From positions 62,001 through 126,000 of the forward strand of contig QPIN01000063.1 in NCBI GenBank assembly GCA_003666385.1: a stretch of DNA of 64,000 nt. The letters are read 5' to 3'. How positions within the stretch are numbered: the stretch's first letter is position 1; each line of letters opens with the position of its first letter. The notes beneath the pieces are model-generated. The model worked only from the letters and a program-made list of their open reading frames with translations, was not told where the DNA came from and did no database searches. This DNA is from Methylococcales symbiont of Hymedesmia sp. n. MRB-2018. Its GTDB lineage: Bacteria; Pseudomonadota; Gammaproteobacteria; Methylococcales; Methylomonadaceae. The translations under genes were made by a program, and so were the position numbers. Positions 36,211 to 44,712 of the stretch are shown here, piece by piece.

Positions 36211-37104
36211 CTAAAGTAATTTATCAATATATTCACTGAGTTTAATTATTTTATTTTTACTTAAAATCATATAATTATAATCTTGTAAATACTCAGAGAT
36301 ATATCGTTGATTATCGGCAGTTTTAATAGCAACAAATTGCAGTTTTAAATACATCACTTCATACACAATTACACTTGGGGTAATTATAGCAAAATCGCTA
36401 TTATCCATTAATGCGGCAATATTAGAGTGGTTGATATGTATATTTACTTTTTTATGTTGTTTGGCAAAAGCAAGCAGGCTGTCGATATTAAGATTAGCGT
36501 TAGTGGTGGCTAAATTAACAGTTATATGGCTAAATTCAGTTAATACTTTTAGCACTTTTAGGCTTATATTCGCAGTGTCAGCACCACCCATTGCCACAAA
36601 GACGATTGGATTTTGTTTGTTAATTTGGCGTTTTTTGGGTTGTATGTTTCTAAATTCATCACGAATCAGGGTGTATTTTGCACCGCATCTTATTTCACAA
36701 AAATCAGGCACTAGATTTTTATATTGTTCTGTTTTGGCGTAAATATTATGGTTTAGCAAAATATCGCAATAATGTTTATCATAAACATCATCAAAACTTA
36801 GAATTTTTACTGCGGTTTTTTCTTTAATGGCTTTTTCAAATTTATGGTCAATGCCATAATGGTCAAAAACCAGCATATTGATTGCTAGTTGTTTGATATT
36901 GTGTGTTAATTCATCAATGCAATTGGTTTTTAATGTAAGCAATTTATAACCCTTATCAATGATTTTCTGATTAACGTTGCCGTCTAAATTTTGAGCTGCA
37001 AAGATAATATTATCAACCTCATATTGCTCCGCTAATACTAGGCATCGCATTAAATGCCCTAAGCCGATTGTTGAGGATGAATCAACTCTGAATAATATAT
37101 TCAT
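36211..37104 (-). CDS. pseG: UDP-2,4-diacetamido-2,4,6-trideoxy-beta-L-altropyranose hydrolase
   Basis: 297 residues. Releases UDP to give the free diacetamido-trideoxy-altrose that PseI uses. The N-terminus RVDSSSTIGLGHLMRCLVLA is the PseG/MurG-like glycine-rich loop with the catalytic His region. FDDVYDKHYCDILLNHN and FVAMGGADTANIS follow. Length is close to C. jejuni PseG. It is followed by pseH. Upstream (37105-37371) is about 270 bp of AT-rich DNA with no gene, probably its promoter, next to insertion-sequence debris. Confidence 0.92.
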   Translation of the reverse strand: MNILFRVDSSSTIGLGHLMRCLVLAEQYEVDNIIFAAQNLDGNVNQKIIDKGYKLLTLKTNCIDELTHNIKQLAINMLVFDHYGIDHKFEKAIKEKTAVKILSFDDVYDKHYCDILLNHNIYAKTEQYKNLVPDFCEIRCGAKYTLIRDEFRNIQPKKRQINKQNPIVFVAMGGADTANISLKVLKVLTEFSHITVNLATTNANLNIDSLLAFAKQHKKVNIHINHSNIAALMDNSDFAIITPSVIVYEVMYLKLQFVAIKTADNQRYISEYLQDYNYMILSKNKIIKLSEYIDKLL

Positions 37105-37371
37105 TATCTACACGCCGGCTTTAATGTTTAACACATCAATTTGACACGTGGAATATTTAAGTTTGCGATACCCTCCCCCTGTTGTGTCAGTAAATATTTT
37201 TTCGTTTTCAAATATAATCATGAACAATTTTATTTCTAATATTACGGATACATCCGAATCAGTGTGCTACTAATCAATCCATTTTTTTCCATAATGTTTA
37301 AGGTATCTCGCAAACTATTTGATTTATTGGCAAAGTAAAAATATTGATGTGTTTTAAAATATTTCACGGAT

Positions 37372-37567
37372 TCAACTCGTTAGTGCAATTATTGGGTTAA
37401 TCCCAAACAATACTTGATTGGGTGTTTTAAAGTCCAGACATTTTCTTGGACGTTCTACGCTGTCATACCGCCAAAACTGGAACCCTTTGGGGCATACGGA
37501 CGAATTAAACCATTTGTGTTTTCATTTAATCCGCGCTCCCACGAATGGTATGGATGCGCAAAATATT
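37372..37567 (-). pseudogene. IS30-family transposase C-terminal remnant
   Basis: FAHPYHSWERGLNENTNGLI and RPYAPKGSSFGG match the IS30 DDE region. The frame then breaks and resumes as ERPRKCLDFKTPNQVLFG to a stop at 37372. GATTCAACTCG at the end resembles an IS30-type inverted repeat. The N-terminal part is gone and an internal segment is missing. Confidence 0.85.
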
Positions 37568-37735
37568 AGACGACAATTAGCTTGGTCGGTTCGCGACAAT
37601 TAGCTTGGCTGGTTCGGGTAAACTTCAGGCATGTTTAATCATCAAGAGATTTTTTATGGCTGGAACCCTCATAACCCCAGAAAAGGTTAATTTATATATG
37701 TCTTATCGTAAGAACCCTATGCACGGAAGACTATA
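37565..37735 (+). mobile_element. IS21-like 5' remnant with tandem end repeats
   Basis: CGACAATTAGCTTGG occurs twice in tandem, 23 bases apart (about 37568-37612), as in the multiple-repeat ends of IS21 elements. After an AAGAGA Shine-Dalgarno, ATG 37656 begins MAGTLITPEKVNLYMSYRKN, resembling the first residues of IstA transposases. The match then ends at a junction. The assignment rests on short similarity. Confidence 0.4.
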
Positions 37736-37739
37736 TTCA

Positions 37740-38216
37740 TTATTTATGCTTCACCTTATTATTATTGAAGTGAATCAATTTTTGATAAATTTTTTCTATT
37801 GTTTGTTTTTTATTAAAAACAGCATTAATTGCAATACTCATTTCTTCGGGTTCATCTTCATAAGTATGAGACAAGGCGTTTCTAATCTGTCTTAGTTCGA
37901 CCCATTGTTTAGCACTTTCTAAAATATTAAGTTTTTCTAATCGATTTAATAGGTCAATAAAGGGAATGTCTTCTAAGTCTTCTTCTAACGCCATGGCGAT
38001 TACTTTAAAAAGTCTCTTTCCTATTGCATCTTGCAACTTTGTAAACCGAAATAAATATTGATCGATATGCTCTACTTGGTCTTCATTAAGGTTTTTATAT
38101 TTATCTCCGTCTAAGGGTAATGTCGCTGCTATTTTTTTATGCGCACTGTTCATCCTTAAAATATGTTTGTCACATTCACTGATGATTTTTTGTAATTTTA
38201 GCTGATAAATACTCAT
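37740..38216 (-). CDS. HEPN-domain protein C, HepT-like
   Basis: 158 residues. KLQKIISECDKHILRMNSAH and the C-terminal LRQIRNALSHTY carry the full RX4HXY motif (RNALSHTY), so the ribonuclease and the modifiable Tyr may both be intact. Similar throughout to HEPN-B (for example FRFTKLQDAIGKR against FRFSKLQDTLGER). The start overlaps MNT-C by 4 bp. Its end abuts IS debris instead of a pse gene. Confidence 0.87.
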   Translation of the reverse strand: MSIYQLKLQKIISECDKHILRMNSAHKKIAATLPLDGDKYKNLNEDQVEHIDQYLFRFTKLQDAIGKRLFKVIAMALEEDLEDIPFIDLLNRLEKLNILESAKQWVELRQIRNALSHTYEDEPEEMSIAINAVFNKKQTIEKIYQKLIHFNNNKVKHK

Positions 38217-38512
38217 AGCTTCACCCCTGTTCTTATTGCTTCTTTTTCTATGGGTCTATTTCTATCTTTGGCAAGAATGACATCAACTTGTTGTTCACCA
38301 ATGACTAACTGCAAAGCTACCAAGAATTTAATTTTTCTTTCGTAGAGTTCCCGAGTACTACTTGTATGCTCAGGGATGATATATAAGTCTATATCCCCAC
38401 CTTTTTTATCGTCATCCACTCGTGAGCCAAATAGATAAACCTCTGCGCCTTTATCAAAATATTGCTGCGTTATGTTTACAATGGCTTTTCGATCAACACT
38501 CGATACTCTCAT
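38213..38512 (-). CDS. Minimal nucleotidyltransferase C, MntA-like
   Basis: 99 residues. EVYLFGSRVDDDKKGGDIDL gives the GSX10DXD site, and QQVDVILAKD the later acid. It starts 2 bp after the pseF stop, so it is translated from the sugar operon mRNA. It is paired with HEPN-C. Family and arrangement match pair B, next to pseI. Confidence 0.9.
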   Translation of the reverse strand: MRVSSVDRKAIVNITQQYFDKGAEVYLFGSRVDDDKKGGDIDLYIIPEHTSSTRELYERKIKFLVALQLVIGEQQVDVILAKDRNRPIEKEAIRTGVKL

Positions 38513-38514
38513 TA

Positions 38515-39213
38515 TTATAAGGCTCCTTCTTTGTTAAGCACCTGAGCCATTATCTCTGCTCTTACCCAATCTTCTGGTGTATCTATGTCTTGCACCAGAT
38601 GCCTTGGCAAAGGGTACGGACTGGCAAGTTCTGAGAAAACAGGCTTCATTTCCCTAAAGGCTTCTGATGTACCCCAATAAAATTGCCCTGCATCGTGAAA
38701 TGCTTCTTCTAAATCTTGTGAACGCTGATCCAACTGCTCTATTTGAAACATTTCAACTCTGTTATTAGCCGTTATTTTAATGGCACGCTGAATAGGGAAA
38801 GGGAAACTGGTTACTGTAAAACAGTATTCAGCCCCTGTATTTTTCATCTGTTGATAAGCTTTTTGTAGTGCTTCTGCCCGCGTAAGAGGAGCCGTTGCAT
38901 ACAGGCAGCAAACTTCATTAGGGCGTTCATCATTATTATCAAACCACTCAATAGCTTGTTTTATAACGGGCAAGGTTCCTGCATAATCATCGGCCAGTGC
39001 TTTAGGTCGTATAAAAGGAACTTCCGCACCATAACTTTTAGCGACTTCAGCTATTTCTTGATCATCTGTTGAGACAATAATGCGGTCAAAACAGTTGCTT
39101 TTTAAAGCCACTCCAATGGAGTATGCGATTATTGGACTGCCATTGAAGTCCTTAATGTTTTTCCTTGGGATACGTTTACTACCACCTCTAGCAGGGATTA
39201 CGCAGAGCTTCAT
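38515..39213 (-). CDS. pseF: Pseudaminic acid cytidylyltransferase
   Basis: About 232 residues. Activates pseudaminic acid to CMP-pseudaminic acid, the last cytoplasmic step before transfer. The nucleotide loop is IPARGGSKRIPRKN; IVSTDDQEIAEVAKSYGAEV and YATAPLTRAEAL follow. ATG at 39213 is chosen over the GTG two codons earlier because AAGGTG lies six bases before it. An 85-bp gap separates it from the GT2 gene upstream. MntA-like gene C follows directly. Confidence 0.93.
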   Translation of the reverse strand: MKLCVIPARGGSKRIPRKNIKDFNGSPIIAYSIGVALKSNCFDRIIVSTDDQEIAEVAKSYGAEVPFIRPKALADDYAGTLPVIKQAIEWFDNNDERPNEVCCLYATAPLTRAEALQKAYQQMKNTGAEYCFTVTSFPFPIQRAIKITANNRVEMFQIEQLDQRSQDLEEAFHDAGQFYWGTSEAFREMKPVFSELASPYPLPRHLVQDIDTPEDWVRAEIMAQVLNKEGAL

Positions 39214-39298
39214 TAGCACACCTTTGTTAAAATATACTGAACATCATTAAGCCTTGTAAAAAGCAGGCGGTAAGATCCACGCTTTATGCACATCGTCA

Positions 39299-40276
39299 TT
39301 AAAGCCTCCACCACCACCTCATCACTTTAGGGAATCTCTCAAGTAAATAAAGCTCTCTCTTTTTCCGGGATTTAACTCCCTCCTTAAAATAAATGTTACG
39401 TCGATAATCTGGGCACAATAATTTAACTTTATCTAATAGATTTAGCAGTTCTAACTCACTAAATTTTCTTACAATTTTTCTATATGAATTCAGATAATAG
39501 AACCCAACAAAACGCCACTCTACCTCTGGCTTGAATGCGTCATAAAAACCGCGTTTTTTATATTCATTTAAGAATAATTGAGCTGAATGCAATCTATCCA
39601 AATAACTGTCATCGACTTTGTGAATAGTAGAGTTGGGGGTATCTCTGTAGAAATAAAGCCCTTCGTCTACTTTCGCTAGTTTCTTAGTGTACATTAGGTG
39701 CAAGCTAGCAATCGCATTATCTTCATAGCTAATCCCCTCAGGGTATTGAATATTATTATTTATCCAAATACTCCTTTTTACTATCTTTGTAACCATTCGC
39801 CCCCCTCTCAGAATCAACCTTTTTCGCTTATTCTGGTCAAGGCAACCCGTTTGCCCCTTATCATAACTAACTTCATATCTTTTACTCCCATCTGAACGCA
39901 GTTGAATAAGATCACAATCAACAATATCTGCCTTTTTTACTTTTGCCAATGTATAAAGTTTTTCATACATATCTAAAGCAATATAATCATCCGAATCAAC
40001 GAGACCGATATACTCTCCTTGAGAAACTTTTATCCCCATATTTCTTGCAGCCCCCTGCCTTCTATTGAAGGGGAAGCGAATAAGTTTGATTTTATCTGGG
40101 AACCTAGCTGAAATTTTTTCACAAATCCTTTGTGTTTGTCTATCCGATCCATCATCGACAATAATTACTTCAATATTGTTAAGCGTCTGAGCAAGTAACG
40201 ACCTCAAACATGGAAATAGTAACTTGCCAGTATTAAATACAGGCACTATGACACTAACACTAATTTTTTTAGTCAC
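39299..40276 (-). CDS. Family 2 glycosyltransferase
   Basis: 325 residues with a GT-A fold: SVIVPVFNTGKLLFPCLRSL, IVDDGSD for nucleotide binding, and GLVDSDDYIA as the DXD-type metal site. A basic C-terminal tail (KEGVKSRKKRELYLLERFP) may bind the membrane; no span is seen. It overlaps pseC by 4 bp, so the product likely adds a sugar to the same glycan. Donor and acceptor cannot be predicted. Confidence 0.9.
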   Translation of the reverse strand: MTKKISVSVIVPVFNTGKLLFPCLRSLLAQTLNNIEVIIVDDGSDRQTQRICEKISARFPDKIKLIRFPFNRRQGAARNMGIKVSQGEYIGLVDSDDYIALDMYEKLYTLAKVKKADIVDCDLIQLRSDGSKRYEVSYDKGQTGCLDQNKRKRLILRGGRMVTKIVKRSIWINNNIQYPEGISYEDNAIASLHLMYTKKLAKVDEGLYFYRDTPNSTIHKVDDSYLDRLHSAQLFLNEYKKRGFYDAFKPEVEWRFVGFYYLNSYRKIVRKFSELELLNLLDKVKLLCPDYRRNIYFKEGVKSRKKRELYLLERFPKVMRWWWRL

Positions 40277-41430
40277 AATAAAACCTTGGTTAATATTTTA
40301 ATAACTTGGTCTTGCTTATCCAATGTAAGCCCTTGATATAAAGGAATGCTTATCGCACGGCTATAGTAATGCTCAGCGTTGGGATAATCACCTTGTTTAA
40401 ACCCCATTGTTTGATAGTAGGGCTGAGTATGCACAGGAATGTAGTGCAAGTTCACACCTAAACCACTACTGCGCAATTCATCAAAAACTTGCTTGTGCGT
40501 TTTGCCAAGGTTTTTAAGTTTAAGCTGTATTGGGTAAAGATGTAGTGCTGAATAGACTTCACTTGATTGATAAGGTAGTTTAATAGGTAAGCCTTTTAAC
40601 AGCTTATGATAGCGTTGTTGGAGAACATGACGTTTTTTTACAAACTTATCCAAGCGTTGCATTTGGCTAATGCCTAGTGCCGCTTGTAGTTCGGTCATAC
40701 GGTAATTAAAGCCCAGATCAACTTGCTGATAGTACCAGCCACCGTCCGCCTGTTTTGTCATTAATGTAGGGTCACGGGTAATGCCATGGCTGCGTAATAA
40801 TTGCATTTTTTCTGCTAACGCTGGCTGATTAGTAGTGGCTAAGCCGCCCTCTGCCGTTGTGATGATTTTTACTGGGTGGAAACTGAAAACCGCTATATCC
40901 GAGTAGTTACAGCTTCCCACTGGCTGATCTAAATATTGGCCACCAATGGCATGACTGGCATCTTCAATAATATTAAAACCGTATTCTTCACTTAACTGAT
41001 GAATCCTATCCATACCACAAGACTGCCCCGCAAAGTGAACAGGGAGGACAACTTTAGGTAACTTGCCGTTCTTTTTGGCTACAATTAACTTTTCCTCAAG
41101 TGCCTTGGGGCATAAGTTATAGGTTTGAGGGTCAATATCAACAAAATCTACCTTTGCCCCACAATAAAGCCCACAATTCGCAGAAGCAACGAATGTAATG
41201 GGGGTTGTCCATAAGCAATCGCCTTTGCCTAAACCAAGTGCAAGGCAAGCAAGGTGGAGTGCCGAGGTAGCACTATTCGTTGCTACCGCATAATCCGCAT
41301 TTACTCTTTTACTGACGACAGTTTCAAACAAGGGAACTTTTGGCCCTTGCGTCAGAAAATCTGATCGCAGCACCTCAATAACCGCATCAATGTCTGCTTG
41401 GTTTATATCTTGCCTGCCATATGGAATCAA
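40273..41430 (-). CDS. pseC: UDP-4-amino-4,6-dideoxy-N-acetyl-beta-L-altrosamine transaminase
   Basis: 385-residue PLP enzyme of the DegT/DnrJ/EryC1 family, second step of the pathway. It opens IPYGRQDINQADIDAVIEVL, has TNSATSALHLACLALGLGKG, and the PLP Lys188 sits in FSFHPVKIITTAEGG. The full length and ELQAALGISQMQRLD are as in PseC. It is linked by 4-bp overlaps to the gene before and the gene after. A truncated near-identical copy lies at 43083-43537. Confidence 0.94.
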   Translation of the reverse strand: MIPYGRQDINQADIDAVIEVLRSDFLTQGPKVPLFETVVSKRVNADYAVATNSATSALHLACLALGLGKGDCLWTTPITFVASANCGLYCGAKVDFVDIDPQTYNLCPKALEEKLIVAKKNGKLPKVVLPVHFAGQSCGMDRIHQLSEEYGFNIIEDASHAIGGQYLDQPVGSCNYSDIAVFSFHPVKIITTAEGGLATTNQPALAEKMQLLRSHGITRDPTLMTKQADGGWYYQQVDLGFNYRMTELQAALGISQMQRLDKFVKKRHVLQQRYHKLLKGLPIKLPYQSSEVYSALHLYPIQLKLKNLGKTHKQVFDELRSSGLGVNLHYIPVHTQPYYQTMGFKQGDYPNAEHYYSRAISIPLYQGLTLDKQDQVIKILTKVLL

Positions 41431-42626
41431 CTTACTAACTCTTTTAATTTTTGGCTGATTTTACTACTGGAAGCTTCAGGAAAATATTTTTTAATAGCGT
41501 CAAATTGTGCTTCCCCAATTAATTTTAATTTCATTTCATCAAGTAAAACATCCAGAGTCTCCAACCTCTCTTGCACACCAATTTCTATCAAGTCATGTGT
41601 CAATTGACCCTTTTCATCTTCAAAATGAAATGATAACGGTTTTCCTCGTTTTATATTTAAGTACGGCGTTATATCAAATACTGGCACTTGACGAGCAGTC
41701 AAAAATAAGCCAGAAGTTGAAAACATTGAAAGGCAAGCTCTCAACTTAATATCAATGATTGTTAAAGAGTCACTAAACTCTTTGACACACGAGTATTTCT
41801 TTTGAATATCTCGGTACTCATGAATATCATTTTCACGAGGGTGATGCTTTATATATACGTTAAATTTTTTCTGGTCGCAAAATTCTAATACTTGTGAAAA
41901 CACCTTCAACGCCATTTCTCGAGTTGACCCGTATGGGGTGTATTTATTTCTAGTATTAACCAGAACATTCATTGATGAAGCATCAAACAAACTGGGCTTA
42001 TCATAACTAGAGGATAAACTAGGGGCACCCGATACAAAAAAAACGTCTTTATATGTTACTACCCACCTAGTGGATAATATAGAGTTCTCCAACCATAAAT
42101 CAGCCTTTACAGCTGGCTCAATATTAAGTAACTCCTCTCCTTTTTTGGCTTTTTGCAAGCCTACCGCATGTGGAAATATTACCATTTTTGCTTCTTTATT
42201 TACTTTGAACGCACTAAGCAACTGAAAACTATCGTGCAACTGATAATCTCTAAATATAAAATCAAAGTTCTGATTAAAACCTAATTTTGTACCACAGAAA
42301 TCATGAATAGACTGCATCCTGTTTTTAAAATACCTTATTTTATTCAAATGTTTGCCTAAAACTTTACACAGCCCCTTCCTTATATAGCTAGGCTCAAGTA
42401 AAGTCACATTTGCTTTATCCAAACCATAGCTTTCATAAATCTGTTTATTCTCTCTAGCGCTTTTCCCAACCTTATTTAAGTAGATAAATATATCGAAGCT
42501 TTCTGCCTCACTTGATTTAATAAAGCCAGAAATCCAATCAAGTTCACCTAATGACTTGTGAATAAATATTAACAGTTTAAATCTAGTCGAGACCTCAGTA
42601 TAACCAACAACTTTATCCACCTTCAT
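41427..42626 (-). CDS. GT-B-like surface glycan transferase, copy 2
   Basis: 399 residues, paralogous to the gene at 43534-44712. Shared features are IFIHKSLGELDWI at the start, YIKHHPRENDIHEYRDIQKK, and FSTSGLFLTARQVPVFDITP, which recall TagB/TagF-type polyol phosphate transferases or polysialyltransferase-like GT-B proteins. The exact reaction is unknown. The first 16 residues (through GYTEVSTRF) have no match in the paralogue and are encoded by DNA resembling an R1 end. GGAGAAG lies before the ATG. It overlaps pseC by 4 bp. Confidence 0.72.
   Translation of the reverse strand: MKVDKVVGYTEVSTRFKLLIFIHKSLGELDWISGFIKSSEAESFDIFIYLNKVGKSARENKQIYESYGLDKANVTLLEPSYIRKGLCKVLGKHLNKIRYFKNRMQSIHDFCGTKLGFNQNFDFIFRDYQLHDSFQLLSAFKVNKEAKMVIFPHAVGLQKAKKGEELLNIEPAVKADLWLENSILSTRWVVTYKDVFFVSGAPSLSSSYDKPSLFDASSMNVLVNTRNKYTPYGSTREMALKVFSQVLEFCDQKKFNVYIKHHPRENDIHEYRDIQKKYSCVKEFSDSLTIIDIKLRACLSMFSTSGLFLTARQVPVFDITPYLNIKRGKPLSFHFEDEKGQLTHDLIEIGVQERLETLDVLLDEMKLKLIGEAQFDAIKKYFPEASSSKISQKLKELVS
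42589..42605. repeat. Possible R1 MITE end remnant
   Basis: GAGACCTCAGTATAACC matches the R1 terminal GAGACCTCAGCATAACTC over most positions. It lies inside the first codons of the transferase copy 2. A chance match is possible. Confidence 0.4.
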
Positions 42627-42733
42627 GAGACTTCTCCTATTTTTCCGTCAATTACGCTGTTTTTAGGTCATTTAATGCCTAAAAAATCGATTTCATGCCT
42701 GTTTTTAGTGCTTTTCCCTGATTTTTGACACAG

Positions 42734-42948
42734 TTACCCCGCATAACTTGGTTCTGGTATACCGTAGAGCGTTAAAAACTTAGCTCCTTTGCGAATGTTC
42801 GCAGCCATGGCAGCTAAACCATAAACGGTTGCATTTTTGCCCAGCCCCATAAATCGTGTTCTGCCAAGCCCATAATGTCTCTTATACGTGGCAAAGGGTC
42901 GCTCACCACCTGCTCGAGTGACCTCAATGGCTTTGTTGCGGGCTTGCT
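42734..42948 (-). pseudogene. IS5/IS1182-type transposase C-terminal remnant
   Basis: The frame reads QARNKAIEVTRAGGERPFAT, then YKRHYGLGRTRFMGLGKNAT, VYGLAAMAANIRKGAKFLTL and ends YGIPEPSYAG. This is the E-containing C-terminal region of IS5-type DDE transposases. The upstream end breaks abruptly into an AAA-gene fragment at 42949. The N-terminal three quarters are absent. Confidence 0.8.
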
Positions 42949-42992
42949 CTTATTTTGGCAAAAGTCGTAATACCTATAGGAAGTTTTTTCAT
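42949..42992 (-). pseudogene. AAA/PD-(D/E)XK gene 5' fragment
   Basis: MKKLPIGITTFAKIR, identical to the start of the gene at 29700-31256, before fusing to the IS5-type remnant. A HEPN remnant precedes it, as at 31269. Confidence 0.8.
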
Positions 42993-43011
42993 ATTGTTAA
43001 ATTTTAAATCT

Positions 43012-43080
43012 TTAAAAACAAAAATACTTAACCATCTGATAAATAGCCACTAATTCATCAGTATCGAGTAAGTCATGCAT
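43012..43080 (-). pseudogene. HEPN gene 3' remnant
   Basis: 23 codons MHDLLDTDELVAIYQMVKYF then CF and stop, nearly identical to the remnant at 31269-31340. It is joined on the other side to truncated pseC at about 43083. Confidence 0.7.
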
Positions 43081-43082
43081 TT

Positions 43083-43537
43083 ATACCGTATTCTTCACTT
43101 AACTGATGAATTCTAGCCATATCACAAGATTGCCCTGCAAAGTGAACAGGGATGACAACTTTAGGTAACTTACCGTTCTTTTGGGCTACAATTAACTTTT
43201 TCTCAAGTCTATTGGGCCATAAGTTATAGGTTTGAGGGTCAATATCAACAAAATCTACTTTTGCCCCACAATAAAGCCCACAATTCGCAGAAGCAACGAA
43301 TGTAATGGGGGTTGTCCATAAGCAATCGCCTTTGCCTAAACCAAGTGCAAGGCAAGCAAGGTGGAGTGCTGAGGTAGCACTATTCGTTGCTACCGCATAA
43401 TCCGCATTTACTCTTTTACTGACGACAGTTTCAAACAAGGGAACTTTTGGCCCCTGCGTCAGAAAATCCGAGTGCCGCACCTCAATAACCGCATCAATGT
43501 CTGCTTGGTTTATCTCTTGCCTGCCATACGGGATCAA
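43083..43537 (-). pseudogene. Truncated pseC copy
   Basis: The first 151 residues of PseC (MIPYGRQEINQADIDAVIEV onward) are nearly identical to the intact gene, then cut at EEYG by the mosaic junction. The frame runs on to a stop at 43073. The PLP Lys and the rest are missing, so it is inactive. It is attached to a paralogous transferase by the same 4-bp overlap as the intact pair. Confidence 0.93.
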
Positions 43538-44712
43538 TTTGATAATTCCTCAAGCTTGTTATAAATCAAATTATTAGAGTTTGCTGGAAAGTGTTTTATT
43601 AATGAATCAAATTGTTTTTTTGAAAGACTTGTCAAGACCTCTGCTATAAATACATCATCCAAATCGACCAACCTTTCCTGCACCCCTATTTCCATTAGGT
43701 CATTCGTAAGCCGGCCTTGTTTATCACCATAGTGTAGAGAATTAACTGATGATGGCTTAGATTTAAATTCATTTAAAGTGACATAAGGCGTTATATCAAA
43801 CACAGGAACTTTTCTAGCTGTAAGAAACAAACCAGATGTTGAAAAGAATGATAAGCAAGCTCTAAACTCCATGCTGATATTTGTTAATGTGCCAGTATAT
43901 TCAACCGCACAGCTATATTTTTTTTGAATATCACGATATAAATAAAGCTCATGGTCACGCGGATGATGTTTTATATGTGCCGTTAAACCTTTTCGTTCAC
44001 AATAACTCAGAATTTGGTCAAACCTTTCTAACACTGCCTCCTTAGTGCAACCATGTAAATCAAACTCATTCCTTGTATTAACCAATACATTACAAGAACT
44101 AGGGTTAAACAATCCCTCTAAGTCATAAAAAGATGATAGCCCAGGTGCTCCTGTTGCATAAAACACATCGGGCATCCACTGGTATGCTAAGGTGCAGTTT
44201 TCAAGCCATAAGTCAATTTTCACTCGTGGAGGATGCCCATAAACAATAAAGCCCGCATTCCTTTTTGGAATAGAAACCGCATGTGGAAACGCAACAACTT
44301 TTGCTTTTCTATTAGCCCTTAAAAAACAAGACAACTCAAACGCGTACCTTAGTTGGCACTCCCTAAATATAAAGTCGTAGTCTTCCTCATAGCCTAGCTC
44401 TTTCACATTCTTCAAACGAAAGTATTTAGCCAATGGCTTAAAAAAATCAACTTTTTTCTTTAGCTTTATAAGCCGCCTATCTATCAACTTATAAAGTTTT
44501 TTGGAATAATTTTTATTATTAAGTAGCGTTACGTTTTCTTTATCTAAGCCGTACTTATCAAGAATATCTTTTTTATCTTCATAACTAGAACCCATCTTAT
44601 TAAGATAAACAAAGAAGTCTAAAGTCTCCGCTTCCTCCGACTTAATAAACGGAGCAATCCAATCAAGTTCACCCAATGATTTATGAATAAAAATTAAAAC
44701 CTTTTTTCTCAT
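43534..44712 (-). CDS. GT-B-like surface glycan transferase, copy 1
   Basis: 392 residues from ATG 44712 (MRKKVLIFIHKSLGELDWI), preferred to a start 60 bases upstream because it overlaps the HAD stop as ATGA. HIKHHPRDHELYLYRDIQKK and FSTSGLFLTARKVPVFDITP are shared with copy 2. CDP-polyol or sugar transfer to a surface polymer is the likely role; the donor is not known. It heads into the truncated pseC. Confidence 0.75.
   Translation of the reverse strand: MRKKVLIFIHKSLGELDWIAPFIKSEEAETLDFFVYLNKMGSSYEDKKDILDKYGLDKENVTLLNNKNYSKKLYKLIDRRLIKLKKKVDFFKPLAKYFRLKNVKELGYEEDYDFIFRECQLRYAFELSCFLRANRKAKVVAFPHAVSIPKRNAGFIVYGHPPRVKIDLWLENCTLAYQWMPDVFYATGAPGLSSFYDLEGLFNPSSCNVLVNTRNEFDLHGCTKEAVLERFDQILSYCERKGLTAHIKHHPRDHELYLYRDIQKKYSCAVEYTGTLTNISMEFRACLSFFSTSGLFLTARKVPVFDITPYVTLNEFKSKPSSVNSLHYGDKQGRLTNDLMEIGVQERLVDLDDVFIAEVLTSLSKKQFDSLIKHFPANSNNLIYNKLEELSN

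Noticed and set aside
37560-37615. Tandem CGACAATTAGCTTGG units considered as a CRISPR-like array
   Set aside because: Only two units without proper spacers and no cas genes; better explained as an insertion-sequence end.
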